64,000 nt of DNA from the NCBI GenBank assembly GCA_018267285.1, contig JAFDYU010000008.1, positions 1 through 64,000 on the forward strand, given 5' to 3'. Below, piece by piece: positions 8,365-15,644 of the stretch. This DNA is from Bacteroidota bacterium. GTDB taxonomy: Bacteria > Bacteroidota > Bacteroidia > Cytophagales > Cyclobacteriaceae. A program made the translations under genes and the position numbers. A model generated the notes under the pieces. That model worked only from the letters and a program-made list of their open reading frames with translations, did not search any database and was not told where the DNA came from. Every line of letters starts with the position of its first letter. Positions within the stretch are counted from its first letter, which is position 1.

Positions 8365-8815
8365 ATGAGAAAATTTATTCTATTATCTTTTTGCTTTTCA
8401 GTGCTAAGCCTAAGAGCACAAAACGAAAGGCCAATAAAGTACTTAACCGAAATTGAGGAGCTACTCGAAATCTATTCCAGTTCTAAATACCCACCTCGCT
8501 TTTAAAGAAGAGCAGGATAAATTTTTTCGGTTACCCGACAGCCTGATACAGGCCAGGAGAAAAAGGTACAGACATGCTGATTCGGTATATCTTTTTTCGG
8601 GTGCAAAATTGATAAGCCGCAACGTTAAATCGTTCTATTCATCTGATGAACGATTGCTTCTGAATTTAAAGCTTTCTTCATTGTTGCAAGAAATTGATTC
8701 GGCCTATAAAAAAGAATTCTATTACGAGGGGCAGTCTAAAGATTTTAAATACGAAGGGCTCCCCGCGGATTTTTTAAAAGACGTTCACCGGAAAATTGGG
8801 GAGCAGATAAAATAG
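8365..8815 (+). pseudogene. Frameshifted small secreted protein (two frames)
   Basis: An ATG at 8365 opens a frame with a clear signal peptide (MRKFILLSFCFSVLSLRAQ), but it stops at 8503-8505. The next frame is open from before 8453 to the stop at 8813-8815 and encodes a hydrophilic tail (KEEQDKFFRLPDSLIQARRK). It has no good start of its own; TTG at 8453 is the only early candidate. Joining the frames between about 8455 and 8500 gives a natural exported protein of roughly 149 residues. The shift corresponds to one extra base. It is either a real frameshift or a sequencing error. I do not recognise the family. The stop is only 3 bases from that of the convergent hemerythrin gene. Confidence 0.6.
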
Positions 8816-8818
8816 TTT

Positions 8819-9577
8819 TCAATTCATCTTTGCCCGCTCGAAGAACTCGGCCCGCACCCGGCTTTCGAGAAGCAGTGCTTTGGGAAACAGAATTTCGTTT
8901 TCGATGCGTGCATGTGCCTGCAGCGATTTTTCAAACTCCACCAATTCCGCATAGATCACCTTTACGTGCAGTGGGGCATCGGCCGTGAGGTAATAGTCTT
9001 TTGTTATTTTGCGGATGCCGGCCATCTCATCGTCATGAATTTCATGCTCGGTGGCACATTGCTGCAAAGAGTATTTTTCCATCGAGCGATAAAGTCGTGT
9101 TGGGTTGTACCTGCCCTGCAGGGCGCGCTCCAACGATTTGATGTACTTAAAAAGAGTGTCTTCTTCTTCGTAAATGTGATGGATGAAATCTTCCATAAAC
9201 AACGGAAAAAGTATTTTCAAATCTTTTTCCACGCTTTCGTATTCTTTGCAGCCGGCTTTAAAATTCTGAACAATGTTGTTGATAAACGGCAGCTTATGTT
9301 TGATAAACAGGTGGTGCGCGTGCTTGAGGTATTCAATAATTAAGTCGATGGGGCAAGATATAAGCGGCAGGTCTTCTTCTTTGTAATGCTGAAGCGAAAG
9401 CTCAAGGCCGCGTTCTATGCGCTCGGGCACCAACCCTTTGGCACGGCACACCTGGGCCAGTGTTTGATTGGGGTATTCGTAAAACGGAATGCCAAGCGAA
9501 AACAAAATGTGTGCAAAGAAATGGTCTTGATCGACCAACTCTATAATTTTTTTGTCTTTAAGGCTTCTTGAGTCCAT
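8819..9577 (-). CDS. RIC/hemerythrin-domain protein (ScdA/YtfE-like)
   Basis: Likely a di-iron protein that repairs or protects Fe-S centres under nitrosative/oxidative stress. The open frame reaches 9712, but the conserved part begins at the internal Met (residue 46 of that frame). I therefore place the start at 9577, giving 252 aa. The N-terminal segment has LVDQDHFFAHILFSLGIPFYEY then TLAQVCRAKGL, like the N-terminal domain of ScdA-type proteins. The helical remainder carries hemerythrin-type His/Glu motifs: HHIYEEEDTLF, ATEHEIHDDEM and HARIENEILFPKA. Haem and di-iron stress genes also occur near the nos region, but no direct link is shown. It is divergent from ruvB with 137 bases between. 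Confidence 0.78.
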   Translation of the reverse strand: MDSRSLKDKKIIELVDQDHFFAHILFSLGIPFYEYPNQTLAQVCRAKGLVPERIERGLELSLQHYKEEDLPLISCPIDLIIEYLKHAHHLFIKHKLPFINNIVQNFKAGCKEYESVEKDLKILFPLFMEDFIHHIYEEEDTLFKYIKSLERALQGRYNPTRLYRSMEKYSLQQCATEHEIHDDEMAGIRKITKDYYLTADAPLHVKVIYAELVEFEKSLQAHARIENEILFPKALLLESRVRAEFFERAKMN

Positions 9578-9690
9578 GTAATTGGTAAATATACAAATAA
9601 CTGCGTTCTTGTTCGCTTGAGATTTTCGCTTCCGGTATTGAATGTAACCATCGAATAAAACGAAAGGCCTAAAATCAATCCTTAAATCTC

Positions 9691-9698
9691 TATCTTTG
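9691..9698 (+). promoter_or_regulatory. Bacteroidota-type -7 box upstream of ruvB
   Basis: The sequence TATCTTTG matches the TAnnTTTG -7 consensus of Bacteroidota primary sigma promoters and lies 16 bases upstream of the ruvB ATG at 9715. A convincing -33 TTG element is not obvious at the expected spacing. Confidence 0.5.
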
Positions 9699-9714
9699 AA
9701 ATTGTTTTGCAATC

Positions 9715-10740
9715 ATGCGCGAAGATTATCTCAAAGGCGATAACGAAGGGCTCACCGCTTCCGACAAGGAGTTTGAAAAAGCATTGCGCCCGCTTTCGTT
9801 CACCGACTTTACTGGCCAGCAAAAAGTAACCGACAATCTGAAAGTGTTTGTGCAGGCGGCCAAGCAGCGCGGTGAGTCACTCGACCATGTGCTGTTGCAC
9901 GGCCCTCCCGGATTGGGCAAAACCACCCTCTCGTTTATCATTGCCAATGAATTGGGTTCCAATATTAAAATTACATCTGGGCCTGTGTTGGATAAACCCA
10001 GCGATTTGGCGGGGCTGCTCACCAATTTAGAAACCCATGATGTTTTATTTATCGATGAGATACACCGGCTCAACCCGATTGTAGAAGAATATTTGTACTC
10101 GGCTATGGAAGATTTTCGCATCGACATCATGCTCGACAGCGGGCCCAATGCGCGGTCGGTACAAATTGGGTTGAATCCGTTTACGTTGATTGGTGCCACC
10201 ACACGCGCTGGCCTGCTCACCTCACCGTTGCGCGCACGCTTCGGCATCAACGCACGATTGGAATATTACGATTCGCAACTGCTCACCAAAATAATCGGGA
10301 GGTCGTCCGTTATTTTAAACACCCCCCTTGAAGACGATGCCGCATTCGAAATTGCCCGCAGAAGCCGGGGCACTCCGCGCATTGCCAATAATTTATTAAA
10401 ACGCACACGCGATTTTGCCCAGATTAAAGGAGATGGAACGATAACCAAACCCATTGCTCAACTTGCGCTCAATGCGCTCGATGTGGACGAAAATGGTTTG
10501 GATGAAATGGACAATCGTATTTTGAATGCGATCATTGAAAAATTTAAAGGCGGCCCCGTTGGGTTGAGTACAATTGCAACTGCGGTGAGCGAAGAAGCCG
10601 AAACGATTGAAGAAGTGTACGAGCCGTTTTTAATTCAAGAAGGATACCTCAAGCGCACATCGCGCGGGCGCGAGGCAACCGAGCTGGCCTACAACCATTT
10701 GAAAATACCCAGGCCGAGAACCCAGGGGCTGTTCGATTAA
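9715..10740 (+). CDS. ruvB: Holliday junction branch migration helicase RuvB
   Basis: AAA+ motor of the RuvABC complex. The 341-residue protein matches the family length. Walker A is GPPGLGKT (residues 63-70), Walker B is [10 protein letters not shown] (111-120), and sensor/arginine-finger regions lie in [20 protein letters not shown]. The C-terminal winged-helix domain ends with [12 protein letters not shown], a RuvB hallmark. The start at 9715 gives the expected N-terminus. ruvA and ruvC are absent from the window; only the unrelated RuvX lies near. The gene is probably monocistronic, with the BlaI regulator starting 94 bases downstream behind its own operator. Confidence 0.97.
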   Translation: MREDYLKGDNEGLTASDKEFEKALRPLSFTDFTGQQKVTDNLKVFVQAAKQRGESLDHVLLHGPPGLGKTTLSFIIANELGSNIKITSGPVLDKPSDLAGLLTNLETHDVLFIDEIHRLNPIVEEYLYSAMEDFRIDIMLDSGPNARSVQIGLNPFTLIGATTRAGLLTSPLRARFGINARLEYYDSQLLTKIIGRSSVILNTPLEDDAAFEIARRSRGTPRIANNLLKRTRDFAQIKGDGTITKPIAQLALNALDVDENGLDEMDNRILNAIIEKFKGGPVGLSTIATAVSEEAETIEEVYEPFLIQEGYLKRTSRGREATELAYNHLKIPRPRTQGLFD

Positions 10741-10797
10741 TTAAAATCTCCACACCGCCATCCAGCAAAAAATATCATGAAAATCATTTGCTTTTAA

Positions 10798-10835
10798 TAA
10801 CTAATAGTTTAGTTTTACAACTAAATAAATAGTTA
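10798..10835 (+). promoter_or_regulatory. Large dyad, candidate BlaI autoregulatory operator
   Basis: An imperfect inverted repeat spans the promoter and first base of the BlaI-family gene. The 17-base arms at 10798-10814 and 10819-10835 match at 14 of 17 positions, separated by TTAC. The inner core TTTAGTT-TTAC-AACTAAA is perfect. BlaI/MecI regulators bind such dyads as dimers and repress their own operon, so autoregulation is the natural reading. The arm sequence itself has not been compared with other genomes. Confidence 0.6.
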
Positions 10836-11206
10836 TGAAGGAACTCACCAAGGCCGAAGATCAGGTTATGAATATACTTTGGCGTTTAGAAAAAGGTTTT
10901 GTAAAAGATATTGTAGACGAGATGGAGAATCCAAAACCTGCGTACAATACGGTATCTACTATTGTCCGAATTCTGGAGAAAAAAGGTTTTGTGGGTTACA
11001 AGGCCTTTGGAAAAACACACGAATATTATCCGCTCATCGATAAAACTAAGTACACTAAATTTTATTTGAACAACCTGATGAAAGGATATTTCGGTGGGTC
11101 GATCCACAGCCTGGTATCTTTTTTTGCTACCGAAAACAAACTCGACATAAATGACATTGATTCGCTTGTAAAAAAACTTCGTGAAATTAAAAAAGAGAAA
11201 TCATGA
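10835..11206 (+). CDS. BlaI/MecI-family transcriptional repressor
   Basis: Winged-helix repressor usually inactivated by proteolysis triggered by its M56 partner. The 123-residue protein starts with the family signature LTKAEDQVMNILWRLEKGFVKDI, followed by AYNTVSTIVRILEKKGFV (recognition helix and wing). The C-terminal half is a dimerisation region. The stop codon overlaps the M56 gene start at 11203 by 4 bases, so the pair is translationally coupled. A perfect-core dyad covers the promoter. No beta-lactamase gene is nearby, so the regulated genes are unknown. Confidence 0.92.
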   Translation: MKELTKAEDQVMNILWRLEKGFVKDIVDEMENPKPAYNTVSTIVRILEKKGFVGYKAFGKTHEYYPLIDKTKYTKFYLNNLMKGYFGGSIHSLVSFFATENKLDINDIDSLVKKLREIKKEKS

Positions 11207-12384
11207 CTGCTGCAACGTACTTGTTTGAAGCAAACACCGCGCTTGTGTTACTCGGTGTTTACTATTTCTTGTTTCTGAAAAATGAAACAGACTTCACATT
11301 TCAACGGCTCTTTATCTTGTTTGGAATGTTGTGCTCGGTGGCGTTTCCATTAATACAAATTAACGGTGTAACCGCAATTCCCTCAACGAGTAAACTTGCC
11401 AGCGATGTATTGCCCGAATTTACTATTTCAGAAAATCAGTTTGCTTCCGGGGCATCGAATGGTTTTGATTTTTACAATGTACTGCTCTGCGTGTATTTAT
11501 TGGTAGCTGCCGTATTGTTGCTAAAGTTGATCGATAATTCAGTAAACCTGATTATGGTTTTGAAAAGAGGTTCTCCAAAATCGTTGAACCTACCCGGTTA
11601 TGTTAGTTTTTCGTTTCTAAACAAGATGTTCATTGGCAGCGATTATTCAAGCGAAGACCAACGGATGATCTGTGCGCACGAAACGGTTCACGCTAAACTT
11701 TTGCATAGCGTTGATGTCCTTTTTATCGAACTCCTGAAAATAGCATTTTGGTTCAATCCGGTTGTTTATTTGCTCCGCAAAGAGATCAACCAAATCCACG
11801 AATTTCAGGCGGATGACGTGACCGTGAAAAGCCATGACGTTCAACAATATTGCAGTCTTTTGGCGAGGGCTGCACTCAAGTCGGCCGACTATCCTATTGC
11901 CAATCATTTTAACCAATCGTTCACACTAAAAAGAATAACTATGATTACCCACGTAAAAACAAAACTGAGTTGGTGGAAAATTATTTCATCGGCTATGCTG
12001 CTTACGCTGCTCTTTGCATTTATCTCGTGCGAAGAAGTTCGTTCGCAAAAGGATATTTCGCAAAACGATGAAGCATATGCTTTTGTTGAAGAACCTGCTG
12101 AACCCATTGGCGGTATGGATGGATTAAGAGAATACATTGCAAAAAATTTAATTTATCCGGCCACTGCAAAGCAAAACAGAATAGAAGGGAAGGTGAATGT
12201 TCAATTCATTATTAATAAAGATGGCCGCGTATCCGATGTGAGTGTTACCAAAGGAATAAGTTTAGAATGCGATGAGGCAGCCGTTAGGGTAGTGGCCAAC
12301 ACTAAATGGAAACCCGGGAAACAAGATGGCCGTGCGGTACGACAAAAATTTACCATGCCTATTTATTTCAAACTGGACAAATGA
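11203..12384 (+). CDS. BlaR1/MecR1-type M56 metallopeptidase with C-terminal TonB domain
   Basis: Membrane sensor-protease expected to cleave the coupled BlaI repressor. N-terminal membrane helices lie at about residues 8-25, 34-50 and 92-115. The zinc site is H159-E-T-V-H163 with a downstream Glu in QIHEFQAD (about 200). A further helix at about 262-277 precedes a periplasmic segment. Residues about 300-392 form a TonB C-terminal domain (YPATAKQNRIEGKVNVQF...WKPGKQDGRAVRQKF). Classical BlaR1 has a penicillin-binding sensor domain there; here it is replaced by TonB_C, as is common in Bacteroidota. The signal sensed is therefore unknown. Confidence 0.88.
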   Translation: MTAATYLFEANTALVLLGVYYFLFLKNETDFTFQRLFILFGMLCSVAFPLIQINGVTAIPSTSKLASDVLPEFTISENQFASGASNGFDFYNVLLCVYLLVAAVLLLKLIDNSVNLIMVLKRGSPKSLNLPGYVSFSFLNKMFIGSDYSSEDQRMICAHETVHAKLLHSVDVLFIELLKIAFWFNPVVYLLRKEINQIHEFQADDVTVKSHDVQQYCSLLARAALKSADYPIANHFNQSFTLKRITMITHVKTKLSWWKIISSAMLLTLLFAFISCEEVRSQKDISQNDEAYAFVEEPAEPIGGMDGLREYIAKNLIYPATAKQNRIEGKVNVQFIINKDGRVSDVSVTKGISLECDEAAVRVVANTKWKPGKQDGRAVRQKFTMPIYFKLDK

Positions 12385-12391
12385 GGTCATG

Positions 12392-12435
12392 AAAAATGAA
12401 CTTGAGCAACAGTTACTTTCTCAGGTTCATTTTTT
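12392..12435. terminator. Bidirectional rho-independent terminator
   Basis: A long hairpin lies between the convergent M56 gene and the flippase-like gene. The arm at 12392-12406 (AAAAATGAACTTGAG) pairs with the arm starting at 12420 (CTCAGGTTCATTTTTT) with one non-Watson-Crick position. A-rich and T-rich flanks suit termination in both directions. Confidence 0.75.
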
Positions 12436-12447
12436 AGAAAAAATAAT

Positions 12448-13431
12448 TTATGTTTTTCTTGAAACGATAGTGCTGCTCACCACCAGGCTGATCACGCCAA
12501 GCACGATCATTAACAACGTTTGCCAGGCGTGGAAAACAAACACAAACGCCACGGCATCGGGCTTACTGATATGGTACAATGTAGTGAGCCCCAACGGAAC
12601 CAATACATGATACGAACCTGCGCCCCCGGGAAGCGGTGCGGCCATGGCAATAGAACCAATGGCAAACAAAGTTACCACAGCGCTAAAACCAAGATGTGCG
12701 GTTTCGGGGAAAGCCAACAGTACCAGGTAGCTCATAACGAAGTACAACAGCCAAATGGAAAGGGAATAGAAAACAAAGAGCCATTTATTTTCAAGTTGAA
12801 AAATAGAGAACATCCCCTCTTTAAAGCCTTCGATAATTTTAGTAAGGCGGGGATTTTTCCGTAAGAAATAAAAAGCCACAAACAGTAGTACAACAGCAAC
12901 CAGGGCTACCCAAATCCAACCGGGCACATCCATGTCCTTCCCCGAATTGAAATCCAACGTTTTTAAAAAACCTTTCAGCTTTTCCCATTCCATAAAAAAA
13001 GAAAACGCAATGAGAACAAGCAGGCACACTACATCGGCAATCCGCTCGGTAACTACGGTGCCAAACGAAGTTTCGACCGGAGTTTTTTCCAATTGAAAAA
13101 GCGTATAGCAGCGCGATAGCTCACCTCCACGCGGCACTACCAGGTTTACGAGGTAGCCATTCATCAGCGACCAAAAGCCATTCGATAATTTTATGGTGTG
13201 GCCTGCTGGTTGTAAAAGCATCTTCCAGCGCTGGGCACGTATCAGGTGGCTGCCCAACGAGGCAAGCGCCATAAGCCAAAGATAAATTTTATCGCTTTGT
13301 TTCCACGCATTCCACAAGTATTCGAATTTGTTTTCGCCCTCTACCTGAAGCCCCCGAAGCGAAAACCAAAGTAACAACAGCGTTACCAACAGCATCACCG
13401 CATAGCGTATTGCTTTTTTGGTGTGCTGCAT
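12448..13431 (-). CDS. Lysylphosphatidylglycerol synthase TM-region / flippase-like protein
   Basis: Polytopic inner-membrane protein of the UPF0104/YbhN-AglD2 group, related to the transmembrane half of MprF, without the catalytic GNAT-like domain. The 327-residue sequence has about seven to eight hydrophobic helices. It carries family patterns SLGSHLIRAQRWKMLL (about 57-72), YLVNLVVPRGGELSRCYTL (about 93-111) and AAPLPGGAGSYH (about 270-281). The substrate is unknown; flipping of a lipid or lipid-linked intermediate is inferred from relatives. Its start codon overlaps the panD stop by 1 base, so it is the third gene of a panC-panD-flippase operon. Confidence 0.85.
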   Translation of the reverse strand: MQHTKKAIRYAVMLLVTLLLLWFSLRGLQVEGENKFEYLWNAWKQSDKIYLWLMALASLGSHLIRAQRWKMLLQPAGHTIKLSNGFWSLMNGYLVNLVVPRGGELSRCYTLFQLEKTPVETSFGTVVTERIADVVCLLVLIAFSFFMEWEKLKGFLKTLDFNSGKDMDVPGWIWVALVAVVLLFVAFYFLRKNPRLTKIIEGFKEGMFSIFQLENKWLFVFYSLSIWLLYFVMSYLVLLAFPETAHLGFSAVVTLFAIGSIAMAAPLPGGAGSYHVLVPLGLTTLYHISKPDAVAFVFVFHAWQTLLMIVLGVISLVVSSTIVSRKT

Positions 13432-13778
13432 TAGGGAAGTTTGTTATTGGGTGTGGGGAAAATAAGCGAAGGCTTGAATTTTTTGGCTTCTTCAAACTCC
13501 ATAGAAGCGTAGGAGATAACAATAACAATGTCGCCCACGTGTGCCAGACGAGCGGCCGGGCCATTTAAACAAACCATGCCGCTGTTGCGCTCGCCCTTGA
13601 TTACGTACGTTTCCAGCCGTTCACCGTTGTTTACGTTTACCACTTGCACTTTTTCTCCTTCAATAATATTGGCGGCCTCCATCAGGGTTTCGTCAATGGT
13701 GATGCTGCCTACGTAATGCAGTTCAGCTTGCGTGATTTTCACCCGGTGGATTTTAGATTTTAAAACATCAATTCTCAT
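13431..13778 (-). CDS. panD: Aspartate 1-decarboxylase
   Basis: Makes beta-alanine from aspartate for pantothenate synthesis. The 115-residue proenzyme carries the self-processing site Gly24-Ser25 within HYVGSITID. Cleavage there would produce the pyruvoyl-bearing chain. [16 protein letters not shown] at the start and [22 protein letters not shown] later are typical. It overlaps panC by 4 bases upstream and the flippase-like gene by 1 base downstream, indicating a translationally coupled operon. No separate PanZ-like maturation factor is seen, consistent with autonomous processing outside enterobacteria. Confidence 0.95.
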   Translation of the reverse strand: MRIDVLKSKIHRVKITQAELHYVGSITIDETLMEAANIIEGEKVQVVNVNNGERLETYVIKGERNSGMVCLNGPAARLAHVGDIVIVISYASMEFEEAKKFKPSLIFPTPNNKLP

Positions 13779-14614
13779 TCCGTCATTAATAAATTATCAA
13801 TCAATCTTGTTTCTCCTACAAAACCGGCAATTAATAACACCGTGTTGTCGGTAACGTTCTCTACAGCCTTTAAGTTGTTGCACTCGGCCAATTCAAAATA
13901 CTCAAGTTTTACGCTTTCAACTCTCTCACAAATTTTGGCAACAGTTTCTTTTGCGCTGGAAATGGATTCTCCGGCTTTCAATAACTTCCGGGCTTCTGTG
14001 AGAGCCCGGTAAAAAACAACGGCATCCGTTCGTTGCTTGCTGTTCAGGCGGCTGTTGCGCGAAGACATTGCCAGCCCGTCTGCTTCGCGGAGGATCGGCA
14101 TGGCTTTCAACTTAAGATCGAACTTCAATTCGTTCACCAGCCTTTCGATGATTTTAAACTGTTGGAAATCTTTTTGGCCAAAGTACGCTACAGTAGGTTT
14201 GATAAGGTGAAAAAGTTTGGAGACCACAAGCGCAACCCCACTGAAGTGGCCGGGTCTGAATTTCCCTTCCAAAACTTTGTCGAGCTCACCAAAATCAAAT
14301 TTGATCAAGGGTTCTGTTTCGTACATTTCCATTGCCTCGGGCACAAACACCACATCGCATCCTGCTTTGTTCAGCATTTCAAGATCTTGATCGAGGGTGC
14401 GCGGATATTTTTCTAAATCGTTGGCATTGTTGAATTGAGCCGGGTTAACGAAAATACTGCACGCAGTAAACTTGTTTTCGTGCCTGGAAGCTTTAATAAG
14501 TGAGATGTGGCCGGCATGCAAGGCACCCATAGTGGGCACAAACCCGAGGGATGCAGAATCTGAATTTTTACTCAGGAAGGCTCGTAAGGGCGCGATTTCC
14601 TTGAAAATTTGCAT
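13775..14614 (-). CDS. panC: Pantothenate synthetase
   Basis: ATP-dependent ligation of pantoate and beta-alanine. The 279-residue enzyme has the nucleotidyltransferase motif [16 protein letters not shown] (about 26-41). It also has the pantoate-binding FVNPAQFN, the [13 protein letters not shown] segment and the MSSRNSRL loop (KMSKS equivalent). It is first in the minus-strand panC-panD-flippase operon and overlaps panD by 4 bases. It is divergent from the GT5-like gene at 14731. This panC/GT5-like head-to-head arrangement recurs in Bacteroidota as I recall it. Confidence 0.95.
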   Translation of the reverse strand: MQIFKEIAPLRAFLSKNSDSASLGFVPTMGALHAGHISLIKASRHENKFTACSIFVNPAQFNNANDLEKYPRTLDQDLEMLNKAGCDVVFVPEAMEMYETEPLIKFDFGELDKVLEGKFRPGHFSGVALVVSKLFHLIKPTVAYFGQKDFQQFKIIERLVNELKFDLKLKAMPILREADGLAMSSRNSRLNSKQRTDAVVFYRALTEARKLLKAGESISSAKETVAKICERVESVKLEYFELAECNNLKAVENVTDNTVLLIAGFVGETRLIDNLLMTE

Positions 14615-14663
14615 TTCTGGCCTTTTTTAAGCCCGCAAATATAAGGCTATGTTTAAAACAATG

Positions 14664-14694
14664 TTGAACGGGGGGTGAATTTTCCGTACCTTTG
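14664..14694 (+). promoter_or_regulatory. Bacteroidota promoter for the GT5-like gene
   Basis: A TTG at 14664-14666 and a -7 box TACCTTTG at 14687-14694 are separated by 20 bases, matching the TTG-N~19-21-TAnnTTTG architecture. The box lies 36 bases upstream of the ATG at 14731. Confidence 0.65.
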
Positions 14695-14730
14695 TGCTCC
14701 CGTTTTTTGTCTTATTAAAATTCAACAGAT

Positions 14731-15534
14731 ATGTCAAAGATCCGCATTCTCTATGTAGCCAGTGAGATAAATCCGTTTTTGCAAACCACCGAGGTAGCCG
14801 ATTTTGTGAGGAAGTTGCCCCAGGCCATGCAAGAACGTGGGATGGAGATCCGCATTTTGGTGCCGCGCTTTGGTTTGATCAACGAGCGCAAAAACAGACT
14901 GCATGAAGTGGTTCGTCTTTCGGGTATCAACATTGCCGTGGGCGATGAAGAAAAACCGCTGATTATTAAAGTGGCCTCCATACCCAATGCCAAGCTGCAA
15001 GTCTATTTTATCGATAACGAAGATTACTTCCACCGCAAGTCCATGTTTCACGACAAAGAGAATAAATTCTTTGAAGACAACGATGAGCGCGCCATTTTCT
15101 TCTGCAAAGGAGTGATTGAAACCGTGAAGAAACTCGGCTGGGGGCCGGACATCGTTCATTGCAACGACTGGATCACCAGCTTCATACCTTTGTATTTAAA
15201 AACGACTTACAAAAACGATCCGTTGTTCAAAAATTCGAAATCGGTATTCACTATTTACAACAACAGTTTCTCTTACAAATTCAAAGGCGATTTGATGGGC
15301 AAAGTGCGGATGTTGGATATTGAAGACAACATGCTGGGACACTTGAAGACAGCCGACTACGAAGGGTTTATTAAACTGGGTGCACAGTGGGCCGATGTGG
15401 TAAACGTGGCAGGCGATGGCAAGAAACTGGAAGGCCTCGTGAAAAAAATCAAAGAGAAAAAAGTTTCGGCTATCGAAAAAGACGATGATTATACCGAATC
15501 GTTCTATAATATTTATACCGAGTTGGTAGGCTGA
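14731..15534 (+). CDS. Stand-alone GT5 N-domain-like protein (annotated glycogen/starch synthase)
   Basis: Resembles only the N-terminal Rossmann domain of GT5 glycogen/starch synthases. The IRILYVASEINPF start, ILVPRFGLINERKNRLHEVVRL, DIVHCNDWITSFIPLYL and SVFTIYNNSFSYKF correspond to conserved synthase stretches. Full synthases are about 470-500 residues; this one is 267. The ADP-glucose-binding KTGGL motif expected after the first strand is replaced by LQTTEVADF, and the C-terminal nucleotide-binding domain is absent. It is therefore unlikely to be a functional synthase. The tail is charged (KKIKEKKVSAIEKDDDYTE). Function unknown; it may be a regulatory or scaffold derivative. Confidence 0.8.
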   Translation: MSKIRILYVASEINPFLQTTEVADFVRKLPQAMQERGMEIRILVPRFGLINERKNRLHEVVRLSGINIAVGDEEKPLIIKVASIPNAKLQVYFIDNEDYFHRKSMFHDKENKFFEDNDERAIFFCKGVIETVKKLGWGPDIVHCNDWITSFIPLYLKTTYKNDPLFKNSKSVFTIYNNSFSYKFKGDLMGKVRMLDIEDNMLGHLKTADYEGFIKLGAQWADVVNVAGDGKKLEGLVKKIKEKKVSAIEKDDDYTESFYNIYTELVG

Positions 15535-15563
15535 TTACGTTTAATCCGCAAATCGCATAAAAG

Positions 15564-15600
15564 GTCAGGTGTGAAAATAGTTCGCCCTGGCTTTTTAATT
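15564..15600 (+). terminator. Probable rho-independent terminator
   Basis: A short hairpin (GTCAGG at 15564-15569 with CCTGGC at 15586-15591, one G-U pair) is followed by TTTTTAATTTT. It lies 30 bases after the GT5-like stop codon and before glmS. Confidence 0.6.
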
Positions 15601-15644
15601 TTACGTAACTTTTAAATGTGATTCTAAAACAAAATAGATAACCT

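Noticed and set aside
15535-15644. A glmS ribozyme in the glmS leader
   Set aside because: The 110-base leader is too short and includes the preceding terminator. No ribozyme core was seen.
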